NCBI GenBank assembly: GCA_963693285.1
Contig: OY848928.1
Span: forward strand, 2,976,501 to 3,040,500
Direction of reading: 5' to 3'
Origin: Xestospongia muta
Taxonomy: Eukaryota; Porifera; Demospongiae; Haplosclerida; Petrosiidae
DNA length: 64,000 nucleotides
The position numbers and the translations under genes were made by a program. Shown here one piece after another: positions 36,725-49,000 of this stretch (the stretch's first letter is position 1; the number at the start of each line of letters is the position of its first letter). Below the pieces are notes generated by a model. That model did no database searches. It was given only the letters and a program-made list of their open reading frames with translations, and had not been told where the DNA came from.

Positions 36725-39700
36725 ATGATTACAACAGTCATTTTGGTTGCTTTATTGATTGTCCCTCTTTCTCAAACCAGAGATGTTAATGGCTACATTA
36801 AAACTGATGATTGCAAGGTTCATATATTTTTCTTATTTATATTATGCAGCACATTTTTGCTATATTATAAAGGAGAACCACTTATGTATATATGATTACT
36901 CAGTTGAAGTTGGGCTCAGCAATGGTGAAGGGGTGATCATCTCTGCTCATGTCAAGACAGTCTGTGATTCAGGTACCAAAGCTATACAATGTGTCATTGT
37001 GATGTTCTCTCCATTTAGTTGGATTTTTTAGAGGCAACTCTTCAACACTTTATTGCATTGCTGTTTCTAATGTTGTTGTTATGATAACCAATGTTACAGA
37101 AGAAAATGGATCAGGCTATAAGTACATTTAATTTAAGCTGTGATATAGAAATAATTACCTTGTCTTCCCTGACAGTGATGATGAAACTCAGACATATGGT
37201 ATTGATATGAGTAAATGGTTCTGCTTTGCACAAAGTACCACTGGTAAGATACTGGGGGTATTCTATCCAAAAAATGAGGATAATGAAATTGTCAATTTTA
37301 AGAAGAGCATAGCATCCACATTTCAGGCAAATTTTAAAGGAACAAGTGAGGAAGATGAGGGTGATTCGCAATCATTCCATCGCTCACATTACAGGTAGAG
37401 TCAACAGGTCTTTAGATTAGTTTATCTTTTATATTTTTTGTACAGGTATTATTCAAAGAATAGTCAACAGGTTCAGCAGAGAACAGTGGATGAAAATGAT
37501 GTCATCCAATATTCTGGGAATTTAAACATTCACAAAACTTTGCTACATTTCCATCAAGAAGACAAAATAGAAATGGATGATAGAAAAAGAGTTTATCTTT
37601 CTACAGGGATGACAACAGTTGATATAGGAGACAAGGATAAGGTTGATGAAGACAATAAAAAATCCTTTGAAAATGACACGTTTGATTCATCAAATGATTT
37701 GCCATCATTGAAATCAACAACTGAGTATAAACTGGTACTTTCCTTCTGCCAAGATGATGTATCTTCTGTCAAAGACCAGTCTCGCTATGTCCGCAGCTTA
37801 AAATCAAAAGGTGTTGCTGATGAAATTATAGCAAAGAAGGATCAAGGTATATTAAAGCTGGTAAGTCTTATATAGTGTCAATTTTATTTATATTGTGCAG
37901 CAAAAGAAGACAAAATAGATATGATAGAATTGCATATGATGTTGCCATCAATTGATGAAACTTTGGAAAGGGTAACACGAGGTGCAGAATCAATTAAAGA
38001 AGGTATTTTCTGCCTTTTAATTTTAAAGCATATGTTAGTTTGTTTTAGTGGCAAAACTTATGATGAGCTGGAGGCGTTTACTGATTCTAGAAGCAAAGAA
38101 TGGGCCACTTCCCGGAAAACAACCTAAATTACCTGAGCTCATCATGAAACTAAAAGAAGTAAATCACAGCTAATATATTGATGTATTATATTTGTCTATT
38201 ATTACTTCATTTAGACGACCTTCACTAGAAGACTGAATGGGAGTCAGGAGAGACAGGTACTTTATGACTTGTTGAGTTCAGAGGGAAGCCTCGAAGCACA
38301 ACAGGTGTGCATTATACAAAATTATACAGTTCAATGCATTTTTACTGTTTATTTTATGTATATATATAGGCATTGATTGAGATGCTTCACTATCCCTTAA
38401 ATGAAGATGAAAGATTTGTTTTACTACTTCATATTGCACTCCTCTCTTATGTTCATCCTTCAACAGTGAAATATCTGGAAAAATGTTTGGAGCTTTCAAA
38501 TGATATAAATCAGCTAACACTCTCTTTTGCTACACTTGGTCGCCACAGCAATGTAGAAGACATTATTGTTGATGCATTGTCAAGGAAACTTGAAAAAGCT
38601 ATAAAAATTTACCAACTTACAAACAATTCTTATTCAGTTGTACATATTATTCATGCACTAGGTAACACTGGATCGAAAAAGACAATACCTCTACTTTTAC
38701 CATTTCTATCATCTGACAAGCTTAGTCTACAATTACTTGGCATTGATGCTCTAAGAACTGTTTCCCATGATGACAAAGTACAAAAAGCTTTTATTCAATT
38801 AGTGAAAGATTCTTCATCTGTTGAGCCAATAATTGAAGTTATTGAAACTTTACTTTTTCCTTTCAAGCAGTCTGTTTACTTTTCTGAGCATCCCAAAAAT
38901 GCTGGGAAGAGTTCTACTGAGAAAGATCTCATGAAAGTTCTGGTTGATGGAGCTATTAAGTTTCACAATGTTGACTTAAACAAACGCCTTACTATCTACC
39001 TTAATTTTGTAGATACTCCAGAAGCACAGCATCTTCTTAGTAAACTTCAAAAAGCAGTCACAAGGTCAAAACGAGTATCCACTACAACTAATTGGAATGA
39101 TGGTAATAGTATTTTTGATCTTGTTGCCAGTCAATCCAGTAGAACAACTGATGAACAAAACTATCCTTACCATCGAGCATACTTGTGGGGTGTTAAGCTT
39201 GGTCGGTCAAAACTTCATGCTAAAGCAGCTGCTGGTATTTTTGGAGGAGTTAGTTCTTCTGGCAGCCATAAATTATTTGCTAAAGGGGTTGCTGAAGTAT
39301 ATGTATATGGTCGTACTTTTAAAATTATTGATGTTGAGTATAAAAACGAAGGAAACTTAATACAAAACCAACCTTTTGTTACAGGATTTGGAAAGATTCG
39401 TGGCATAACTTACTCTATCCCTGGTACAATACCTTATACAAAGTCAAAAACCATTCCGTTGTTTTCATTACAACTGTTTCACATTGATATACCTTTTTAC
39501 ATAGTAGGGGTTAGAGTAAGTGTATATTTTACTGGGACTGTCTCTGCTGTTCTCACATTTAAAATAAGTATTGAATCTTCTTCTGTTACAACAAGTGTAA
39601 TTGCTGATCCTACTCTTACTATTAGTGCAGGTGCATATCTCAAAGCTTTGGTAAGTTTTCCTTCATGAAATAATAGACATTATTTTTATTCTTTAGGGAA

Positions 39701-40126
39701 TATACAAAATTGGAGTTGAAGTATCTGCCAGTTTTGTCTATTCTGTGGAGCCCAAAGCATCAGCTACCCTCTGTGACAAGAATCCAGTAGGAGATGCCAC
39801 TGCTTGTTATGGACTTGAAACCAAACGTCAAGGATCAATAAGTGTTTATGCTTGGTATCAAAGAAAGACTTGTAGGATTAGAAAATGGAAATTGAAGTGT
39901 TATGTAAGTAAAAAACATAGTTTGCATTAGTTTTATAGTTCTTTATCTGTAATAGTGGAAGGCCAAGAAAAAGGTTTCATTCCTCTCCTTTACTTGGGAT
40001 CTCATCGAAAACACATCCTCAACAAAAAAATGTAGTATCTGTAATTGTCTTGGTAGTGTGCTTGGGAATTTTTGTCGAAATCAGTCTGGAAGCCCATCTA
40101 GCACCTTCCAGTGCAATTGCAGCTAA
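36725..40126 (+). CDS. Large lipid transfer protein (MTP/vitellogenin family)
   Basis: Eleven exons in consistent phase: 36725-36817, 36873-36972, 37100-37121, 37176-37394, 37446-37846, 37901-38002, 38049-38158, 38215-38304, 38370-39650, 39697-39903 and 39956-40126. They encode 931 residues, close to the ~900 of microsomal triglyceride transfer protein. A signal peptide (MITTVILVALLIVPLSQT) targets the secretory pathway. Residues ~20-300 form the lipoprotein N-terminal beta-barrel region (GKILGVFYPKNEDNEIVNFK). The next ~300 form the helical domain (ALGNTGSKKTIPLLLPFL near 474). The remainder is lipid-cavity beta sheet and a Cys-rich C-terminus (about ten Cys). Members load or carry lipids during lipoprotein or yolk assembly. 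The short length and absence of a von Willebrand D domain favour MTP-like over yolk vitellogenin. The Cys-rich tail is unusual for MTP. No lesion was found. Confidence 0.85.
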
Positions 40127-43100
40127 GTTAGCCTAGGTACAATTTATAGGCTTACACATAAGCTTAATAATTTGGTTTATGTAATAACTCATCAATATTT
40201 TTTTGTTAAGTCATATTGATTCAGCTTTCTTTTATTTCGTGTAAACAGAGTTAGTTTGTTTTACATATTTTTGAATGCTTTCTTTTTGAAAATTATTAAA
40301 GAAATATTTTCATTATGTTACCAATGTAGACATAGCACAAATTCTTGTTTAACTTCCCAAAACAAAGACTGGCTTTAAATGCTTGTACATGATAGATAAC
40401 TCTCTAACAGACAACATTTATTAAAGTATCGTTCATGGAAAGATTATTATTGGTATGACATAGTTTTACCAATTGATGACAACATACATTTCCTGTAATT
40501 TATAATAATTATTTCACTATGATTTAAATGGCTTATAATAAATAATAATAAAATAGATTAAAATCACTAAACACAAGATAATTGTGAGAGTAATATACAA
40601 ATAAATTTAGGAATAGTAAGAGACACAGTTAGCATGTACTAGCGCTAGTTGAAGTATAGCATTTTCTACCAGGAGTCTAGGCACAGTGGTAGCATTAGAT
40701 AAAATAAATGAGTTATAATTATATATAGGTGAGAATAACTGTGGATGTATATAGACTTGAGTGGCATGGATATTAGACAAAACATAATCATATATAGAAA
40801 AGCTTGATGAAACAACCATTTAGATGCTGAAAAAAACTATAATTGTAAAAATTATCACCATTTTTGATGTCAAGTAAAAACTTTTATCTTAAAATTTTCC
40901 ATATTAGAGTGTTTGGAATGACTACTGAAGTGAAAGCAGAGAAGCAAAGCTGGATAGTATTGATCAGTAGTTACTGGTTGTAACCAGTATTGTGATTAGG
41001 CCATTAATAGATCTCTATTTCCTGGACTTTAAAGTTTTTAAACCTAAAACAGATTAAAATGCAATCATCTGCTATATTAATGTATAATAGTATTGGTTTG
41101 AGTGAAATTTGAGATAAATGTTATTGAGTACACATTAGCACTTGTACAGGAGCATGAAACTCTTATTTGGCTCATTTTAGAAACCTGTGCAGATCAGTAG
41201 CAATATGACACAAGTTATAACTCATGTTATACTGATACTGATTAGCACAGGTTTCTCAAATGAACCAAATCTGTAAATTGTGGACATGTGAACATAACGT
41301 CATCATATGCATGTAGCCTATGTACACCTTTATATTTACATGTCACTATTTTGTATATAAATGCAATTGCTAATATAGACAAAAAAATGATAGTTTCATT
41401 TTGTTCCAATTGATGGCTCATATTTGTACATTGAGATTGGCAGCAGCCATGTACACTGAGCAACTTGTATAATAGACCTATCCTCACCTAACAACTCTGT
41501 CTAAGTATTAATAAACAGGATTAGACCTGTATCTTAATTCTGTAATACATCATTATACAATACTCAATTATAGTCATCATGTACTTACATGGACTACTAA
41601 GCATAGAATATGTCACGCAGTAATATGACACTTTTTAGTAATTGTACAATTTTTGGCATCGTTTTAATTTAATTGAGTATTATCAGTACTTGTGATTTAT
41701 ATAGCTTTGCTGATCACTTCATTTTTCATTAATCCAATGCTTTCCTTCCTCTGAAGGTCAATAGCATGAATATCATAGACTGAGTTGGTAGAGACTATAT
41801 GAATGCTTTAATTACTCTGTCTGCTCGAGATCTTTGAACCATCTGTATAAATATTGTATGGTAATCAGTACATTAATATATGAATACATTAGCAAAAATA
41901 TTGATACTAATCCAGGGCATGGAAGAATATTTTGTTTTTGACTTGATTTTGTACCAGTTAGTTAATGAACAAAATAAATAATATAGTAAAGGTAGGCTAA
42001 GTACAATGTGAAATGAAACAAGGCATGTAGTTACCAATTTAGTAAATCCAATCTATGATTGGTCAGTGCTAAAATTAAAGGTATCTTAATTTAAACAGCT
42101 GTATAATCCCCTCAAACTGCTTCATTGTGGGACGAGCTTGAGCGACCCCCACATTTGTCACGTCAATTGACAATTTTGGACGATCACGTACGTATTTCAT
42201 TCCGTAATGTTATAATATCGCGTTAAGTAATTTTAAACAAAACACGTACTTTTGTCACGGACATTCTCATATCGTAAAGTTGAGATAATTTTTTAATGGT
42301 ATCGTTTTCTCAATTCTAACTTCTGTAAAATAAAGTATATATTAGGCAGAACTTGGGTTTTTCGTTTTTAAAACTTACTTGTTTGATTGATTTACAATTT
42401 ACTATTAAAATTAAATCAAATTATTATAAATAGTACAGAAGGAAGAAAATTTTTTAAATTACAAGATGCATGGGCATTCAATGACCTTATTATGATCAGG
42501 GAAAAAGAGTGATTTCTTGTCATCTCACTTTGGTTGTTGTTATTCCTTGTCTTCTTTAAACTATTGCAGATATTTCATTCATTGTTTCAATTGTGTAAGA
42601 TTAATCAACTGTGTACAGGCTGGAATGCATGTGTTAGGTACAGTGTCTGATTAATAATAATAACGTCTGTCCACACTAATTTATTTATAAGATAATATTA
42701 GGAAAATCAATTCAAAGAGTGTAGTGGTCAATGTTTTCTCTTCACAAGTCGTGGAGGCTCTAAACGTTACTATAACTCACGAACAAGTGGCTACTCTTAT
42801 ATTATGAGTAATTGAAAACCTAACATTAGATATTATTGGGATGTTGGAATTTGATGTCAACTATATTCGTATAAAGAGGATATAGCATTATAATTATTTA
42901 GAGTGACTGATGATTACTAATGTGATAACTGTAAGATTCTTTTTCAATATTGATTCAGTCAGTGAACACCACTGATTATGTTTTGACTAGCATTAACTGT
43001 GTAGAGTTAATGTATCAGTATTTTAAAATGAGATTGTTGTCAACAATAACGACTTTACTGATGATGGTATTTTTCTTTTTGTTTTACAGTTAGATTATGT

Positions 43101-43977
43101 GACATTAACTTTTTGTAACAGTCCATTTAAAGCAATATCTACATTGGAACCAATAATGTAATCTTGACAATTTTTTAATCTTCAAATTCTTTGAATATAA
43201 ACCTGTCTGTGTGTACTTTTAAATCAATTACTGATAGCATGTTTCATTTAAGTCATGATCACAAGCCAAAATATTAAAATATAATTGTGTAATAAGAAAC
43301 AACATTAATAACATTGTTTTCACTTTTAGCAAGTATTAATGAAATGTACAATAAAAGGCAATTTAGAAAATATCTTTACCATTTCTCAGGCTAACTTTAC
43401 TGATAAGAAAGGAGTATACCTGCATGTGACCCTTTCAACCAGCATCTGTTACTTCCTATTTGTATTGATAATTGTTAATAATTCCATGTATAGCAAATTA
43501 CACTGAATAAGCTTATGGTCCCATCCATGTGGCAATCAGTAGTTGGACCACTCGAATGATAGACTCTCCTTCTAATGACAACACTCATTCTACTGCAGTG
43601 TTAATGGGATCAACATGATGGATTGAAGCTCTCAAATGACTTCTTTGAACATGAATTTCTCCATAATGTGGATGTTTAAGTTTAATCTGTGTTATCAGTT
43701 AGTCTACACGAGCATCGCTGATATCAAAAAAGGTTTCCATTATTATGCCTTTGTCATTTATTCATTATTTGAGTGTTGATGTACTAATACCAATTATATT
43801 AACTTCATTGTTCAAAGAGAATATTAAACTTTTAAGAAAATCTACATCATTAATATCAATATCTACCTTAGGACAGTGTACACTCTAAGAGATGATAACA
43901 TTAACATGTTCACAGTTTTAGAATGTAAGCCATCAATTTTGCTTGTACTCTTCTTCAATTGATAACTAATAATAGGT
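40127..43977. other. Large intergenic stretch without recognised genes
   Basis: AT-rich sequence. It contains a palindromic MITE at 41165-41270 and a slightly CG-richer patch around 42130-42250. The short ORFs here (for example 40607-40819 and 41242-41487, minus) have no recognisable domain or supporting splice pattern. The 3' UTR and poly(A) signal of the LLTP gene should lie just after 40126. Confidence 0.55.
41165..41270. mobile_element. 106-bp palindromic MITE
   Basis: Almost the whole element is one inverted repeat: the left arm starts 'atttggctcattttagaaac' and the complement of the right arm starts 'atttggttcatttgagaaac'. The loop is about 10-20 bp. Confidence 0.8.
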
Positions 43978-45140
43978 ATGTCCATTAATTCCTCAGATTA
44001 AGTGGTCCTTTAAGTGTAGCACATCTGAATTCAACGCTATCACTTATAGCCTTTCTGAAAGTGGTAATACTATCAGTGATAGTAAAAGTATCAGTCATTA
44101 CACTTCCTCCTCCTCCATACATTTGTAATTAGTCATACAGCCAATGAATCACTTCATAGGATATAACAGGTAAGGATTAATCATTATAGAAGAATTGATA
44201 GTTTTACATTCAGTGTTATTTAACGAAATATTAAGAAATAAAAGTATAAAATAGTCAAAACTCTCACAACTTGGCATTATGAAGTAGATCTAACTGATTC
44301 CTTCTGTTTTAACAATCACCATTGGTTCTGTATCTATAGAAAAAAATTAACCAGTATTAAACTACCAATACTACTGTATCTTTTTACTAGTAGGATACTG
44401 ATACAAATATTAATAATATCCACCTTTTATTTTCAAGTTCAGATGGCTGGTCATATCTAATAACAATTATAGAAAGTTAGATAAAACCATATCATAATCA
44501 TTAATCGGATGGTTCAGTCTTTATAATATCAAGATATATTTAAATAACTTTACTATTACAAGCTCAACGTTATCTAAATTTCTTAGAAGTTATTTAAAAT
44601 GTCAATCAAACAAGAATAATGAACACAAAGATGTACAAACATATGTATGTACAAGGTGGTGAAACCAAATTTTACAACTATATATCTGATATGAAAATGT
44701 TTACGTTATATGAATGTAACTTACCTTCTGTTAGATAGGGAGATGACATGTTAGTTGATGTACGCTAAATAGATGATAAGTCATAAGACGATACCTGTAT
44801 GAGCATATTTGATATAACAAAAATACTTAGGAGTGAGTTAATGTTTATTACATGCATTAATATAGTCTTACTGTATTAGATTTTCGAGATTTGGAGTACT
44901 TGTGACAGTTGTCAAGAAGTAATGTAATTTCTTCCTTATTTCTGCTATAATTACTTATTACATCTTTAGGTTTCAGATCCCACTAGTTATAAAAGTAAAT
45001 TGTGATGATAATATTGTATAGTGAGAATGTAGTTTAAAATTTTGAAAAGCTTGTTAACTGATTTTTGCAGTAAACACACATACTATGAACACATTCACAT
45101 CTAAGAGTATGATTTTCTGCAAATATATTAATTTTGTACC
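43978..45140 (-). pseudogene. Third copy of the ankyrin tail-to-head junction
   Basis: It is collinear with 30137-31220. On the minus strand it contains the decayed tail exons of one ankyrin gene followed by a piece of exon 1 of the next. It lacks any ankyrin-repeat exon. One difference is a ~25-bp insertion near 44615 ('acacaaagatgtacaaac'). Confidence 0.8.
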
Positions 45141-45374
45141 TATAATTTCTCCTTTTGTTTGATCAATATTGACTGTGTTATTGTTCTTGATCTCTGTCTT
45201 GTTCATTGATCGACATTGTAGAGTTACTCCAACATTGTATACTTCTTCTTTGTATCTTAGATCATCTCCTCCTTCAGTCTGTTTAAATAGAAAAGCATAA
45301 TACAACCATCTTCTAAATAGCTTACCGCCCTGTTTACTCGCGGGTTTGCATTTTTCCATAGTTACATACCACAC
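45054..45374 (-). CDS. Uncharacterised short ORF or exon
   Basis: A 106-residue minus-strand frame lies just upstream of the duplicated ankyrin tail; its last ~28 residues overlap that duplicate. Within it, ~45282-45141 reads TEGGDDLRYKEEVYNVGVTLQC...NVDQTKGE-like charged sequence bounded by plausible AG and GT sites, so it may be one exon. No family recognised. It may be a remnant of the gene that donated the duplication breakpoint. Confidence 0.25.
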   Translation of the reverse strand: MWYVTMEKCKPASKQGGKLFRRWLYYAFLFKQTEGGDDLRYKEEVYNVGVTLQCRSMNKTEIKNNNTVNIDQTKGEIIGTKLIYLQKIILLDVNVFIVCVFTAKIS

Positions 45375-45429
45375 CTATTAAAGTAGCAGCTGTAGAAGCC
45401 AGCAGCTGTCTGTGAGAAAAAGTTTGCTG

Positions 45430-46091
45430 CTTAAGTCTTTACTGCTTTAAGCCTTCTTTACCAGAAACTACTAATGATAGAAGATAACTAACTAGCAAAA
45501 CTACTAACTACTAGATACAGTCTACTACTGTTAATAGAAACTAAGTTTGTTTAGTAGTAAGTTAATAGTTGTAATGTTATCAAGAAATCTTCTGATGTTG
45601 TATGGATCAGTACTTTCATGGAATTGTTAAAAGTGAATGTATTAGTAAATAGAACGTGTTGTTAAAATAATAACTTGTTAAGTAAACTGTGTGTGTAGGA
45701 AATAAGTTTTTTAGGTTATTTTGACAAATGAATTCTCTTTAATTAATGGATTTTTTATTAGCAGTAGTAATTAGTGGTATTAGACGTAGCGATAATATTT
45801 AATTTTATATAGCTACTAACTAGAGGCCTATTAATGTACAATTCAGTCTAGTTTGTTTGTTATAATTGAAGCTTTTATTATTAATTAATGTAGGCGTGGT
45901 CATTTGTCATAATTTGTCAAGTAGAGAAGTTGAGTTTTTTTCTAGAGAAGAAGTGAATATTAAAAATTGTTAACTTTGTTAGAAGACAAAGAACTGGAAA
46001 CTAAATTATTTAACTAATAATTGACTTATTTGAATTTGAAACAATTTATTTTTAGTAAAAAATACAACAATAGTACAAAAATAACTAATAA
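45430..46091. repeat. Left edge of the B/C tandem duplication
   Basis: From 'ctttactgctttaagccttc' (45436) onward the sequence matches 56703-57383, and homology then continues through the whole of gene B and copy C. This marks the proximal boundary of a duplicated unit of at least 6.7 kb. Confidence 0.85.
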
Positions 46092-49000
46092 TTAATGTCT
46101 AAGGAGTACATTATAATTAACATACAAATACTTCAAACTATTATTATTAACAACAACATTTTGTAATTGTTGTATACCAAATTTAGTAATATTAGGACAG
46201 TAGAGATATAGATGTTGTAGTGTGTTAGTGTTTCTAATGAGAGTAGATAGATGTGGTATGTCTTTATTAGTAATGTTATTGTCATTATACAACTGTAATA
46301 TCTTGATTATTTTATTATCAGCTACAGCAGTTGTTAATAAGAGGTAAGTATCTGGTATGAGAGGTGAGGAGTAAAGAGATAGGACTTCCATTGTTTGGTT
46401 ATAAGGTAGTACTTGAGATAGTTTACTGACACAGTTACTATCAAAATGAGTGTTATATATATAAAGTTCCCTCACTTGACATTCATTAATATCAGTTAAT
46501 ATTGTTAGTAAACTTTGAGGAGATAATGACTTGAGTGTAATACTCCATGTTGTGTGTTGTTGTCTCTTTAATTGACGTATCACTTCTTTACATTCTGCCA
46601 CAGTAGATGAAGTAAGTGTAATACTATCACTCTCCCACTGAACACTTCCAGTGTCTCCTATAATAAAACATAGTTACTATATAATATTTTACACACACAA
46701 AAATAGCTATACATACACTCTAACATGTTCAAGTACGATTGTCAAGGCCTAACAAAGAACTTTAATTCTGTTTTATTTATTATTGTTCTATTCTGTTTGT
46801 GCCCTTCAAACTAGTAGTGGCTATTGGGTATTCATTTTGTCAATACAAAAATAAAAATAAAAAAACATTAAATGTAGTGTTGTGATGTGATAATCAAACT
46901 ATCACTGCAGATGAAGTGGGTGGAGCTACTTAATAATCTATAGATTTGTTGCCATCTTTTTCTTTATGAAGAAGCTAAGACAATCCACGTTTGATACACA
47001 TGATTGCAAAACTGACATAGTAAGTAATTAAGTAAACAGTGTCCACAATAGAAGAGTTTAGGAATTAGTCTAAATTATTACTAATTATTAATATTATGGT
47101 ATTACTATCATTAGTGTACTATATATAGCTACTGATCTGACTATTTTGTGTAGTACAAATTATATGAGTTTAGTCATGTTTGATGTAATGCAGACACTAT
47201 ATATAACAGTAGATAGTAAAGATTTGGTCATTCATTGCTATTCCTACTGTACATATTTAATGATAATATATGTTGACATAAATACCATGAATGGTTCATT
47301 TGGTTAAAGCTGACAATAATCTGTTACCTCAGCCACATATGAAGACAGAACTTACTCATTAAGTAACTAAGTAACTAAACACATGAACTAACTATCACAC
47401 TCCATAACAAAGCTGTTTTGATTTGATTTTCTTGGGATAAGAAGTCTTAAATGTTACAATTATATTGTTTATCATCCCATGTCCTGTTCCTCCAAAATAG
47501 TAACTTATACTTTTAAATGCCGTGTGATAATATAACAATATTCATTTCCCAAGATTTGAGCAGCAATTTCACTGGACACAACAATACCAGTGTGTATATC
47601 ATTTGTTATCCCAAGAAAAGCAAGCAAATATACCAGACTACTCACAATGGGGCATGTTAGGCTGAGAATGACACGAATGGCTGTGAGCTTTTTAATACTG
47701 AATATTTTAATAGTGAACACAATAATGAAGTTAACTAAAATAATAACATGTATACTACCTTTTGGAAGTTGTAGAAGACCAGATGACGTCTCCCTATCCT
47801 CTTGTTCTATTGGAATGTCATCTTTCATTGGCTGTGACTCTAAAAAATAAAGATGGTCTCGTCAGTATATAGATCTCACTACAACTCTATATACTGACTA
47901 TGATATATAGTATTCTTATCTTTAGGTTTCATTTTAAATTTTTTTTCATGATTATGTCTCTATAAATAGAGTGTTGTGTTTTGTGGCTATGGGTCTTTTG
48001 ATGCAGAGTACATTAAAACTAAACACATCAGTCAATAACATCTACTTACTTTTTCTTGTAAATAGAGACTGTAGAAAACCTAATGGCTTCTCTTTTACCT
48101 CTGGTTCTGGTTCTATTGGTATGTCATCTTTTGTTACTTTTGACAACACTTTCATCTCTGACTCTACTAAATAAAACATTAAATGTTTCTATGATATCAT
48201 TACTTTAGATCTAGTGATAATATGAAATGAAATATGTCAAATTTGTATTAAATAGGTGTGACAACAAAGGTATACTAACTAATTAATATAAACATATCAT
48301 TGAAAGACTTGATTGCATTAATTTTTAAAATAATCTGGCAAAAAGTTCATTAAGAGGTTTAAAATATAGTACAGCTATATTTATATTAAATTTACCTTCA
48401 CTAGTAGAAGGTACTGGCTGTACATGTCGTGGAAACTTTTCTTTATCATCTGGTTCTGTTATTACATCATCATCAGTAACATTGATCTTTGACACTACAA
48501 AGTATATATAGTGTAAAATATCATCATATTATATGTAGTGTATTTACTTGTAGTAATGGACCCTCCTTGGGTAGTTTTTGTTTTAGGAGATACATGAAGT
48601 GGTTCAGCTAGTAGGAGAGTATCATCATCAGTATCAGATGTCAAAAAAGCTTTACCAAAATAAAATAAGTAGTTACATAATCACATCAATATATCAGGTA
48701 CTTTTTGTGGTCTTCTCTAGAGCACTAGTATCTTTTTCTCTCTCTTTTAATTTTGAGGTAAGTGATACAATTGTTTCCTGTAATGACTTTATTTCTTCTT
48801 CTCTCTCTATTACATTTGATCTTAATGTCTTCTCTAAAGCTATGAGAGTGATATTCAATAAATAGAACATGTACTATATACTATAACATGTTTATACATA
48901 GTAACATAAGCACTAGTATGAGGGATAATTTAATATTACATACCTTCCTTTTCTTGAAGAATAGATTTTAACTCTTTGATCTCTACTTGTTGCTGTTCTG

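Noticed and set aside
42130..42260. CG-richer patch, possible promoter or RNA gene
   Set aside because: No ORF, no tRNA cloverleaf and no repeat could be supported.
47590..47850. Plus-strand ORFs opposite gene B and copy C linker exons (also 59398-59679, 48599-48865, 60527-60739)
   Set aside because: They mirror the minus-strand exons; their apparent conservation follows from the B/C duplication.
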